Shown here: positions 50,048 through 62,308 of the stretch, in pieces | Numbering within the stretch: the stretch's first letter is position 1 | Layout: each line of letters starts with the position of its first letter | Source of the DNA: Xiphias gladius | Taxonomy: Eukaryota > Chordata > Actinopteri > Istiophoriformes > Xiphiidae | Assembly (NCBI RefSeq): GCF_016859285.1 | Contig: NC_053413.1 | Location: 20,304,939 to 20,368,938, forward strand | Direction of reading: 5' to 3' | Length of the DNA stretch: 64,000 bases | Made by a program: the position numbers and the translations under genes | The notes under the pieces: generated by a model | The model's database searches: none | Seen by the model: only the letters and a program-made list of their open reading frames with translations | What the model was told of the DNA's origin: nothing

Positions 50048-50699
50048 GCTGTCTCCACCTGCTTGGCCAGTGTCGCTCTCGGCTCATTATCATTAATGGA
50101 AGATGGTTTTGTTCTTTCACAGCAGGCTTGTCCAAACAGGCGCCAGGGTCGTCTGCAACGGTTTCCACGGCGTTTTCGCGCTTTAACCATTCGTGATGTA
50201 AACATGATTTAAGGTAACGTCTCATTCAGGTGTAAATGGCGGACGAGGGGGCTGCGGTGTCGACTGGGGTCAAATTTACATCACAACTCCTGCCCTACTT
50301 GTTTCTGTTTCTGCTGAGGGATCTGGTTTCTGACATGAGGACGGTCGGATTGTTTTCTCAGCAGGAATCCTCTGGCTCCAGAGGTCAGTAGGCCAATTGT
50401 GACCGCACTCGGTGTCACATTTAAAACCTTAAATAGAACTTAAATCCTACTGTTTCTTGATGTGAAGTCAATCGCCTGAACTTGAATTTTGATATCTAGA
50501 TGTTAAGATCCTCCTTGCATCTCTTTACGCTTCACTTCCATCAAAAACAACCAATAAAACAAATAATTCATGCATAAAATCCTGGTGAAGTAAAAAAAAC
50601 AACCTAAAATTAAAAGTAAAGTTAAGGGAACAAAATCAAAGATGGGCCAGGACATGTTTTTCTGATGATTTCAGTTTTATTAAATGTCACGATTATCAG

Positions 50700-51304
50700 C
50701 AGTGGTGGAGGAAGTCAGAAGAAAAGTCAATCCCACAGTTTAAAAATAATCAGTAAAGTAACCAATAAAGGTCTTGCATCCAAAGTTTATTTGAGTTAGT
50801 AAGTAAGATCAGCAAACTATACTTGAAGTATCAAAAGTAAAAGTACTCATTATGCAGACAAAATGGCCCCTGTCAGTATTATATCATCATTCAGTATATA
50901 ATAATGCTGGAGTATTATTACTGAGGCATAAATAGCCATTTATCTGGTTGTGGAGTTAAGTTTTGCTATGTTATATACTGCTGGGTAGTTTAATTTAGGT
51001 AACGTAAAACGTAACTATATCTATCATGTAAAAGGCACAATAGATAGGGAAATGTGTTTCCCTGTCTTATAACATATTGGGACCATGTTGGAAATAAGTG
51101 GCGTCACTTTAACATGCTATATCTAGGATTTTATGTCTGTAATCCATAATTAATCATGTCATAGCATATCACTTAATTCCCTATGAAATACAGTGGAGTT
51201 GAAGTATAATGTAGTACAAAATGGAAGTGTTAAAGTATAAGTAACTCCGAATTGCACTTAAGTACAGTATGTGAGTAAATGTTCTTGATTACTTTCCACC
51301 ACTG
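50700..51304. mobile_element. Non-autonomous hAT-like element, about 605 bp, complete
   Basis: Begins CAGTGGTGGAGGAAGT and ends ACTTTCCACCACTG, giving inverted ends CAGTGGTGGA / TCCACCACTG. The interior has AAAGTAAAAGTACTCATTAT and CTTAAGTACAGTATGTGAGT. I recognise this as a very abundant non-coding fish transposon family. The 8-base flanks, attatcag and atcaacac, agree at 5 of 8 positions, consistent with a decayed hAT target duplication. No transposase frame. Confidence 0.75.
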
Positions 51305-52099
51305 ATCAACACACTATGCGCTGTACATACATAGACATATTATCATTTAACCCGAAACCCCAGAGATGGACACAACCCCCAACAGGTACAGTAAAAAAAA
51401 CAAACCAAAAAAAACAAAAAAGAAAAGAGTAAAAGTGCTGAATGTGATCATCTGAACAAACACAAAAACACTGAGCTCAGCCCCTCGTGACAGACACATC
51501 ACCTCTCATCAAGCCGTAATGTCCAACCTCACCAGTAAACCCAGTCAGTGCAGCTGTGGGGTTTCCACATCCTGATCCCAGATCTGCTCTGGGTGTTCGG
51601 TGGAAAGTGCGTCACACGGCAGGAGTCCAGTAAGGCCGGAGAGGAAGTGTGTTTTTAGTGGCAGCAGACAGCCGGCCTGATGTCTGAACCCTTGACCGCT
51701 GACTCTGACCCCTGCTCCGTGCAGCAGTCCTCTTCTGCTCTGCTACCAGTGAGAGTGAGAGCACTGCCACTTACCGTTATTCTACGGCCGTTCACACCTT
51801 GTAATGCTCCCAAGTTTGAATTTAACAATTTAAACCCCATGCTCACCTCTTACTAGTTACAGTCATATCTCATAATTTACTTGGAAAAACAGTTGTCTTT
51901 TACTTCAAAAGCCCTTGGGACCATTTTTCACTCTTTTGGAGGCCATGTTACAGGTTCTCGCCTGTTGAATAATAGCGGCTGCGGACGTCTACAGAATATT
52001 GGTCTGAGCTTTTCATAACCTCGCTGTTTTGAGCTTCCTTTTAAACAGTGTCTTGCTTAATGGGGAATTATGGGAACTGCAGTTAGTCGGTTTCCTGTC

Positions 52100-52360
52100 G
52101 AGAGTTAAATGAATAGATCAATGACACTCTCGTATCTCATATTCAGTATGAAACTACAGACCGGAGACAGTTAGCTTGGCTTAGTATAAAGACTGGAAAT
52201 AGAAACAGCTAGCCTGGCTTTGTTCAAAGGTGTCCCCAGCACCTTTAAAGCTCACTTATAACTAGCTAATCATTTCTTATTTGCTTAATCTGAACAAAAA
52301 TGAAAATATATTGATGACAAATTGTGGCTGTGTGAGGGGTTATGTGCAGGACTAGTTCTG
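52100..52360. mobile_element. Truncated relative of the 56.4-kb foldback element
   Basis: Shares GAGTTAAATGAATAGATCAA (compare GAGTTAAATGAGAAAATTGA), CACTCTC, GTTAGCTTGGCTTAG, AAAGACTGGAAAT and AACAGCTAGCCTGGCT with the element at 56,350. It then runs through the centre (ACAAATTGTGGCT). The left terminus and the right arm are missing. Confidence 0.6.
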
Positions 52361-53239
52361 ACTTACCCGGGCACAGTATCTGCTGTACCCGAATAAGCTT
52401 ATTCCCCTAAATTTTGAAACTTACACTTCGACATGTGGATAGGAGGAGTCAGGCATCGAAACGTACCCCCTACAATTAATGACTGACCTTTTCTACCAAC
52501 CTAGCTACATCCACCAGTTAATGGATATAGATAATGGATCAGTTTTTAGAGGTTTGTAGAGATCAGGAGTAAAGTTTAGAAGGGCAAGAGAGTTCAGTTG
52601 GTTCCTGTCGCCTAAATTTGGCAATTACTTGAAGAACTCAACCTATCAGACTATGTTTTCCATAAATGGACTTTTACTAATAATATTTTGAACCAAAAGT
52701 CACTGTTCCTGACCAAAAACTCACACCACAATGGGAGCTTCTCATAACTGGTTTATCCATTATCTGAACACACTCAGTTAAATGTTATGATGAAACCTGA
52801 CCCGGTTAACAGGATATTAGCAACAGAACTGTATAAAGACGTTACTAGACAATTCTGCACCTGGTGGATTCAAATATTGGATGGACTGAAACATTTGCAC
52901 TTGAGCAGCCTGAAATCATGTGAAACTGCTCACACCGTGCACTGCTCTGTGAAGTGCAGCAGTTGTGAGGCGAAAAAGAAAGCTGTAGCTGGCAGGTCTG
53001 GTGTTTCCTTGGTGGGAACGCTCACTAATTCCCATGACGTTTAAGAGACAGGTTTGTATTTCATTCTGATCCATCCCTTCCTGTGGAGAAGTGTACGTAC
53101 CCGACGAGAGAATTTCATCCGGGCAAACTGGGCGAATGTTCAGGGCCTCACATATGATGGGTGGGACACTCTTTTGACTGCAGCAGCTCACATAAAAACA
53201 TTACCGAGTGGAGGTTTCAGTTAAAGACATCTCCAAAAA

Positions 53240-53330
53240 GCCCATAAAGAAGTGATACTTAATTGATCCCTGTAGGGACGTTCTCCTTTTGCTTGTCCCC
53301 TCCACACAGAGATCAAAGGTTGAAATAGGA
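53240..53330. repeat. Short dispersed repeat fragment
   Basis: GATACTTAATTGATCCCTGT followed by AGGGA resembles the motif in the fragment at 7,425-7,570. It is too short to classify. Confidence 0.3.
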
Positions 53331-54539
53331 CAAACACCTCGGAGCGGGTAGGGATTCAGTGTCCTCCTCAGATTCCTGACCCTGTGTCCCTAAGTCAGAC
53401 CACTGTCTCACGACCTGCAGCCCTTTAGGAGCTGCACATTCTACATTCCTTGCAGAAGAGGAACCGCTGAAATCACTGTATAAAACAAGTGTGAATGTGG
53501 ATGAGCAACATTTCCAAAGAGGCCCCTGAAAATATTTTTCCCTGAATTGAGATTTGCACAATAGCTTTACCATTGAGCAACGTGTGTCATTTCACAACCG
53601 TAAAACTTGCACTGTTGGTGCCGCCGACTTATCTATGCAGTTAAGTTACCAAGTTATCAACAAGTTGTCAAGTTGTTACCGAGTCATGAAGTTGTTGACA
53701 TGTTCTCACACCAGTGACAGGTTGGCTATTTTTTAAAAATATTCTGTTTTCTTAATCCACTTGTTCTTGCAAAAACTTTCCCACGAATAACTTAAACAGA
53801 AATGTTCACCATTTCAAGCATTCGCCTCCATTTTTGATCCAAGCTCATTTTTAGACTTTCTTTTTTTTAATCACTGGCATGTTTTTTATTATTTTGAAAT
53901 ATAACATCAGTTCTGTGCATCAGAAAAAAGATACAGCCTATTCGCAGCAGAACTTCCCACTCTCAACCCACCCGAACACAGAAACGAGAGGGGTCAACCA
54001 AAACACAGAGTGGCTTTCTTAGAAAGCAAAGCAAAACAGAAAAAAGGACTCCACACAATTCTGAGAGAAAGTAAGAAAGCACGACTCTTACATGTAAATC
54101 AATATCATCACTGTGCTTCCACCTCATCCTTTTGCTTATGCATTTCTAAAAGAAGTATAGTGTGCATGCTCCACTTGAGTCCGGTCCTTCAGTGACTGCG
54201 GAAAAGCATGTATCACCTTAGAGGCTAAAATATTATGTTTTTGACGGAATACAATCAGCACACCTTGTTGTTAACAGCGCAGCAGTGAACCCTCTGAGAT
54301 TTTCTTCATAATTTTGCATTCGCTTCAAAAAATCGGCACAAAGTGTGGGTTGGATCGCTCATTGCTGTGTTGTAACTGAGTTGTTATTGAGCTGTCAGTG
54401 ACATGAATACAGACATGCATCATGTCTGTGCCAGGTCTGTAAGTACTCCGTCACTGCGGTGAGGATTTTGGAAACATCAGCTCTGCCTCATGTGGCATAC
54501 TCCACTAACTTCCATGGAAAAACACTGTGTAAGTGTGAG

Positions 54540-54660
54540 AGGTAGCGCCGGGCCTGCATGGGACGTCCTGACTGAGACAGAGTCAGTGAGAGTTTGAGAG
54601 TGAGTGGGATCCTGCTCTGGGCTTATATAGCCCAGTTATTTTTAACCGCCCACCCCTTGC
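54540..54660 (-). promoter_or_regulatory. Possible orphan TATA promoter
   Basis: A 19-base inverted repeat at 54,617-54,635 (CTGGGCT, 5-base centre, AGCCCAG) contains TATATAAG on the minus strand. Non-AT-rich sequence follows downstream on that strand. No gene was recognised downstream. It may serve a non-coding RNA or an unrecognised short gene, or be chance. Confidence 0.25.
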
Positions 54661-56349
54661 TTATTACAGCGTTTCCCCCTCGGACCACTCAGGAAGCACG
54701 TTTGGCTCCTTTTCCTGCTCACACGCGGCCAGATTCAAACAGAATCAAAGAATGATAGCATTGAGGCTCTCCATCCCCCTGCTGGAAAAAGATGGGGGGA
54801 GGAGGGCGAGGGGGGGAGGGAAATGTTTAGCAGAAAAGGTTGGCACGCGCCAATGGTGTGACATTCAATGAGCTGGCTCCAGGCCTACTCCAATGTCAGA
54901 AACCTTCAAACATTTAAAAAAAAAAACATCACAGGGAACACACAGCCATACCTGCTGGGTTAGCTTTCAGCAAAGTATCTATAGTGAATTAACACAACTG
55001 AAGAGCAGTTGAATTTCACTGCCTAAGATTACAGTCACCAAACAGAGCTACCAGTGACCTACAGTGTATACAATAGATAACCGCACTGCACTGCATTTGA
55101 ATAATGTGTTACATGACACTGGCTGGTAGTTTACATTGTTAAGATGCAAAAGTAAACCCGCTGATGCTGGAGAACACAGAGAGACCAACTCAAAACCTGC
55201 CAATTTCCACCACACAGACAGACATATCTTCAATACGTCAGATATTTTGTAACCGATGAGAACGATGACTTTAATAGAGCAATTTCATTACGAAAATATT
55301 ATCAAAATTAATTATATCCGCTTATACGATAATCATGATAATGAATTTAGGGTTTTTAAATATGACTGAATCAAATACTGAGAGGTGTATCTAGTATTTG
55401 GTACAAACAGTTTATATAATTAAGGGTAGACTAAATAGTAGAAACACCTCTATGTATAACGCAGTACAGTTCAACAGCACCACAAAATAAGTACAGAGTT
55501 GACACAACACCTCTCTGAAACAGGTTCAACAAAAGCTGAACATTATAACCTTCATGAAGGTAGCATTATTTGTAGGACTGTTGTATTAGAATGCATTAGA
55601 TTTAGGCAGGTGTACTGAATAAACTGCCATGTCAGTTGTAATATCGAAAACTTGAAGACAAAAATGTTGAAATGCTGGAAAAAACACTGAAGAAAAAAAT
55701 ATCCTCCTCTCTTGTATCTATGGAGAAAAGTTTTTAAGTTTGTGACTCTATCCAGCGAATAAAGCTGTTTATTGTCTGTACACACATTACTGAGGTGAGA
55801 CTTTTGAAAACAAAGGGTACATACTGGCTCGGTGCTGTGTTCCACAGCACCTGTGCATTAAAACAGCCAGTGTCTGGCTTCCACAGAACCCAAAACATGT
55901 GTCACAACAACCAGCGTAGCTTTCAGCAAGTGCTATGGAAACCTACCTTTTAAAAATATGCAGCTCCCTCTGGCTAACATGGCAGAAATAATGGCTACAT
56001 GTGGCTATAATTGAGCCAGTAGAGCACCGGGGGGATGGGCCCCCAATTTATTAGCTGTTAACACCAGGAATCATACCGGTCCCACTCGTCACACCACACA
56101 CAAATGACTTCACTGGCTCTGAAAATGGTTTTTTTTTCTCTCGAAAGTGCAAAGAAAAAGTGCTTTTTATTTGATAAATGAGAATGGGCAGGCTCTCAGG
56201 GGCTTGAAGTGGGCCACTCTGAAAGCACTGGAACATTTTTGGACCGGCCTTTGGACACATGACAATTCAAAGAGCTGGTCAGGCTCAACAACACTCATGA
56301 ACTACAAGTTATTTTACTATTGGAAATATTTGTCATACCACTTTTTCGC

Positions 56350-56820
56350 CTTAAAGGAATAGTTCAACACTTTGGGATAAACTCTCATTCACTTTCTCAG
56401 CAAGAGTTAAATGAGAAAATTGAGACCACTCTCATTTTTGTACACTCAATATAAACGTATATCCACAAACCAATTAGCTTAGCTTAGCCCAAAGACTGGA
56501 AACAGGGTGAAACAGCTAGTCGGGCTCTACAGCTAACAAAATCCATTTAACAGCGCCTCAAAAGTTCACTAATTAACATATTATATCTTGTTTGTTTATT
56601 CCATATGTACGTGCGGGATGTAAAAACAACAATTTGTGGTTTTACCGAACAGAGCCACACTAGCTGTTTCCCCCCATTTCCAGTCCTTGTGCTAAGCTAA
56701 GCTAAGCTGTAGCTCCATATTTACTGTAAAAACTCGAGAGTGGTGTTGATCCTCTGATCTAGCTCTCAGCAAGAAAGCGAATAAGCGCATTTCCCGAAAT
56801 GTTAAACCTTTCCTTTGAAG
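56350..56820. mobile_element. Foldback MITE with long inverted arms
   Basis: The left end TTAAAGGAATAGTTCAACAC is matched at the right by the inverse of GTTAAACCTTTCCTTTGAA. Inner pairs continue: CTTTCTCAGCAAGAG against CTCTCAGCAAGAAAG inverted, ACCACTCTCA against GAGAGTGGTG, and TAGCTTAGCTTAGCCCAAAG ... ACTGGAAACAGG against its inverted counterpart (CCATTTCCAGTCCTTGTGCT ... AAGCTAAGCTAAGC). Nearly the whole element is two imperfect arms around a short centre. No coding capacity. Confidence 0.75.
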
Positions 56821-58189
56821 CTTATTGCCTGTGCATGTGAAAATTTTATTGAAATTTTATTTATTGATAATCTAAATTGTTCGTAATTTAATTGAAAATT
56901 AGATGTGTCCATTTCAACATTATTAAGCCTTTTCTGTTCTGTTTGCATTTTCTGACCCATCTAGTGTCAGCATGTTAACTCAACTGTTCAACCAACACTT
57001 TGAGTATGATGACACTGTATAAAGTAGAGTCTATCCTGCTGAAAGGTGGGGGGGAGGCCTGTGTTTTTCTTCCTCAGTGTGGTACGACAGCCTCAAACTA
57101 GTGCACATTTGAACATACTGAACTAAACTGTGCCAGCTGTTTAAATAGCATAACCCCGGCCTCGACACAGGTTCCCCATTGAAGCCATGCTCTGCTTGAT
57201 TGAGTGATGCAGCCTGCAGTGCACTTTATAGCGTACACACCTCGAAATGGCGACATTTGTAAAAAGGCTAATAAAAACATTCCTGCAGCAAGGAATGCTC
57301 CAGGTATTTCCTCCCCTACACCTGGTTACGATTCCTTGAGTTCACTCGTCTGTTTTCACAGAACCACGCTCTTTCAGAGAGTGGACATTGATCCTGTAGT
57401 CGTGAACAGGGTTGTGTTTTGCTAAACGGATGACATTGAAAGCGCAGGTCTTTAAAAAGACAAAAGCCTGCAAATTCAGCCCAAGCTGTTGGGAGTTTAT
57501 TGGTGACTTGTGTGGAAAGTGATGGTGTAATCAGTAGAAATACGTGGTTAGTGGCGGACATCGTGTATGAAATTCATTGGGAGACAGTGAGAGGTCATGA
57601 GCTGAAGTGTCATGTACAAGGGTTAAAAGGTCAGGATGTGTTCGTATCAGTGAGTAGAATTCCTGGCATTGGATGTGACAAGGCTACAGCAGGATTATGT
57701 AAATATATGTGTATGAGGAGAGTTTCTCAATCTCAGGGTCAGGGCCTCAGATGGGTTGTAAGATATTTCAAAGACTCGTGTTGATCTTTACTATTTCAAA
57801 TAAAGGGACTCCACTGATTTTACACATAAAGTTCAGTTTACTCGTCATACTACTCAGCCTGTAAAAACAGCTGTATAATGTCTACACTGGCTCCGCAGAG
57901 AGTGTCGTAAAGTTTTTCAACCCTCTCAGCTTGCAACAGAAAGCCTGCGTTTACAAACTAGGGATGTAGGAGGACTTCCGTTTAGCATTTACTTGTCTAA
58001 GATGCAAGAACTTGACCTGACTTAACCCTTTTGACTTAATGTAAGAAAAGTGCTGTGCTTTTTCTTTTTTTTTTATAGTTATACGTACAATAACTGCCCT
58101 TTTTTGGCCACTTGGGGACAGCTGAAACAAGTTATGAACACAACACTGACATAACATCACATCAACATATGTCGATATGGCATATCTGG

Positions 58190-58760
58190 TTAATAAACAG
58201 TGGTTTATTTACACATCCAGCAGTTACGGAGATTATTATCATTCATTTGGAGTCTTGTTTCTGGCCACCGGGTGAGTAATTCCAGTATTCATTCTCTTTT
58301 AGCTCTGTTTTAGGTTGCTACCATCTCCCGAGGGCTAAGTGTTCCACATTATTCACCGGCTAGTAACTAACTGTGTCTGTCTGCTGATTGGTGCTGAGCA
58401 GGTAGTGTAGAGTAGATTTCTAGAGCTTTTTAACTGATAACCGCTGCCTGTTGAAACTGAAAATCATGCTATGAGGGTGGTGACAGTGAACCAGAATAGT
58501 AAAGTTGCAGGCTGGAGAGCTAAACAATGAGTTGAAACTTATTATAAAGCTCCTTAGCGCGAGGGGGGCTGCAAATTCAGGTGATAATTCTCTGTAGGTT
58601 CATTACCGTGGTTACAGCCACAGCGATGTGGCTTCGGAAGTTGGAAAGTCTGGTAAAAATGATGATTCAACAGCTAGTTTAACAGTGGAGGCCATCACCA
58701 TCACCGGCTGAATTGAAATTCTGTTTTGGGACATTAGAATAAAAACTTGATCAAATGTGG
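58190..58760. repeat. Dispersed fish repeat, unclassified
   Basis: Contains ATCCAGCAGTTACGGAG, TTTCTGGCCACCGGGTGA, GCTGAGCAGGTAGTGTA, CGGAAGTTGGAAAGTCTGGT and AACAGTGGAGGC. I recognise this order as a recurring fish repeat family. Boundaries are approximate. No open frame. Confidence 0.45.
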
Positions 58761-61050
58761 TCTACTGTATACTACAACCATTGCATTCCCTCCGTCAAAG
58801 CTGCCTACAAGGACGTTAGCCAGTGTGTGACTGATCTTAAGAGTCTCTGCTCCAACATGTGAAGATAGCTCCAAACTGAAAGCCAAGATTATTCTGACCT
58901 AGAGGGACAAACCTGAAGAATGGGTTTTGAAAGAAGAGGGGATTGAGCAGGCAGAGAGGATCTGATAAAAGGACTATCAACTTGCAATATGGGAAATGTA
59001 GGATCCAGAGTTTTTGGAGCTTGACCTATACTAGAGACTAAAAGTCAGGATATCTGCTAAAGTTGCTTCAATTTTAACTGTTCTTTTTTAAATCTGTTTT
59101 GTGTGAATACCCAAAATTTGTGCAAGTTGTAATACTGAATTGCTGGAGTACCTATGTAGTAAAAAATAATGTAAAATATATAATGAATTCACAAATTGTA
59201 GTTGTCAAAAACTCTTCAGTTGTTGGGATCATGAGAATTTGATCAAGATGAAGAAAATCCTGATAGAAGATATTTATAGTTTGAATATAAAAATATATTC
59301 CTACATCATCTTTTCACACTATTTAGAGTTTGATTATTCTCCCAAATTTATGTACTGTGGCAGCTGCCACAATCAGAGTGATTACAGAAACTCAAATCCA
59401 CTGAGACGAAGTCTGTCCCTCTCCGCGTTAAAAGGGCAGGAGGCATCAAGAGTTCGCCTGCAAGCCGCCCAGTATTCAGTCAGTCAATAGCTCATCAAGC
59501 TGTGGCAAATAGGGGGTCAGACATGTTCCTCTGCACATTAAAGATGCTATCTCAAAGGAGCAGAGGGACATTAACCCCGAGTCAAACTGTCATAAAACAC
59601 CCCTGTTCTTCAAGCGGGTGAGGGATGAGAAAGATGCGGATGGGTGGTATTTTATATGGTATACTCAGTATCATTTATTTTTGGCTTGGACAGTGTCATA
59701 TCTAAACTGTATTACTGTATGATTGATGGATAGATATTTTTTTTAAAAGATGGCTGCAATGTGGGATTCAGCTTGAGAAACATAAAGATGGTGAGGGGTT
59801 TTTTGGGTGCAGCAAAGTGCTAAATCGGTGTGTTTTCTACTTTGGACAGTTAGAACAGTTAAAGGGTGTGTTCAGGTGCTGAGGGTGTATCTACAACTGA
59901 GTAATTTAGATTTTTGGGTTTGGTTGCAAAAAGGCTGAGAAGATAACAACCTGTGGTTGACAAACAAACGAGATCCGGTGTGTGCCGACCATTTGACAAG
60001 TACAGCACTCAGATTTTGATGTGTCCCTCTTTCACTCTGAGGCTGCTGACAGGAATCGGTGTTTGTAGTGTGGTTTTGTCAGCTAACCAGGTGGGTCCAT
60101 GATGCAAAGAGCAAATCCAAACCAACGAAAATACTTAGTTCATCATGAGTGAAGTGTGCTACCTCAACGGTGAGAGTGGTTTGCTGAGCCACATTTCGGT
60201 TTCCTCTCCAACTTTCAGCAGTTTCTTTTGTGGCTACGTGCAATCCACTGATGTAACCTGATTGAAAATCTGTACAAAGTCGTTTACAGTTGCAGGATTT
60301 CCATCTATTTTAAATACGGTAGTATTTTACTACTGGAGCAGAACTGAAAATAGCCACACGGTGCCCAACATAAGTCAGCTTCGAAAACGCCCCCAGGGAG
60401 TGAAGTGAGTCAAATTACTTCTAAAGCCGCATACCTAATTGATTTATTTACTACACCTGGCTTCAATAAATGGCACCAAAGCGCAGGTTACTGGTCTATT
60501 TAACACCTCAACTAAGGTATAATTAACCTACTGTAATGGCTCAGGGGCCTCGCCCGACTGGTTAACTGCAAACTCCTTCTTCTCCCCACTGTTCTTTAAT
60601 AACCTGTATCTCTTGTATCGTCTGTGCCTCTCCACTCACTCCCTGAAAGGGTCCACCATTGATCAGGCTGTAAATTGTGGTCTTTTTGTGCAGTGAAAAT
60701 AGACGGGGACTGGGTCTTATCATAGCTGAAATGCTGGGGAGGGAAGAGTAAAATAAGAGCACTGTTGAAAACTAAGAAGATGACACCATCTGACATAAGA
60801 ATGATGCTGATTAGAGAACTATATAATTAACCATGCCCAGGTCAGGCTTGGATGCATATTTTTGTAATAGGATAAGGCAGGGTCATGTCCATTTGTGAAT
60901 GGCTGAGGTTATTACTACAATGACAGACAGTTGACGTAACTGCACCGTGGTGTTTTATGACTGAGTCTCTTATTCATCAACCAACTGTTCCCAAAATATG
61001 TGATCATTTTGTGCTGTCACGGCCAATAGTAAGTGTAACCTGCTGTGCAT

Positions 61051-61074
61051 ACACACACACACACACACACACAC
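61051..61074 (+). repeat. (AC)12 microsatellite
   Basis: Uninterrupted AC tract in the gene-poor right-hand region. Confidence 0.95.
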
Positions 61075-62260
61075 CCAGTGCCTAGCAACAGCATGTGATA
61101 TGACAGAGTGGGGAAAGCCAACACAGAGCAACTCCCACTCCTCAACATCTGCGCCTGAGACCATGTGTCTGACGCTTCTTTAAAGGTCAAGAGTCAAAGT
61201 GGCTGCTTCTCGGAGTCACTGACCTCTGGAGAGCTGGAGGACCTGACCCTCTCAACCTTGACTGACCACTTTAAACTCACCTGAGCTCTGCCTAAGAACT
61301 TATCAGGCCCATCTTGTTTGCAGCCCAGCTGAACTGTCAGAACCTGTTCTCACACCGACTTGTCACACGACCTGTTGCCTCTGCTGTCCTTTGACACTAA
61401 CCACTCAAGTAATGGCTCGTGGCTCGATTAGTGCCCCCCTTGTTTTTGTTCCAATCCGGGCCCTCACAATTGTCAGCGTGCCTGGGCACGTCTCTGCAGC
61501 AGGACAGGTCATGTACTTCAACCTGCGGCAGGCTGAGGGGATAAACACACTTGATCCATAAATGCATGTGCTCTCATTCGGAAGAAAAACCCCACAGCTC
61601 TGGGTGATATTCTCAAATGCAGCTGCTCTGTTTAACCTGAGGCGCAGACATGGGGCAGGAGAATAAGCCTTTGCTAATCTACCTGCCTGGCATATTATGC
61701 AATTCAGACATTCTTTTGTTAAAGGGATAGAGATGTTCTTTGACAATTGCCCGCAAGCATGTGAGTGAGTACAACTTTCTAATGACAAGCGACTGCTTCT
61801 TTGGGGAACTGCATTCCAACACAAATAAGACTCCTTGAATAATGTGCTTGTATGAACGTTCATAGGGCCCTTATTCAAATAAAACAAATAAAATTCAATT
61901 TGAGGAGGTGGTGAAACTGTTTTCTCAGTTCTGCTTTAGACTTTTAAAGAAGTCAGATATTGTAGGTTGCCAATGTATTTTGAGAGTTAGTATTACAGAG
62001 GTGCACTCTGGTTTAATGCAGCTGGTAACCACTTCCTGTTTTTCGAACAGTGAATCTTCTCACAGTTTGGCCATAATTTCCTGAAGTGTGTGTTTCGTGT
62101 GTGTGAGCGTGAGTAATTGTGTGTTGCGGGTTAACGCAAACTTGCATGTTTGCAATGAACAATCACAGTTCCCCTCTACTCAATGTGGTACACCTTTTGG
62201 AGTTACAAATACTATCTGTCTAAAGTTTTAGCAAGAATGCACGAATAACATCTGCATCAG

Positions 62261-62261
62261 T

Positions 62262-62305
<44 letters not shown>
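62261..62305 (+). repeat. (TG)n microsatellite
   Basis: TG tract with one TT interruption, continuing into TATGCATGTG. Confidence 0.95.

Positions 62306-62308
<3 letters not shown>

Noticed and set aside
50237..50392. A short plus-strand frame starting MADEGAAVSTG
   Set aside because: About 50 codons, no splice or homology support, and no recognisable domain.
61405..61887. A 160-codon minus-strand frame in the gene-poor region
   Set aside because: It has several cysteines but no known motif and no gene-like context. A frame of this length is possible by chance in 64 kb.
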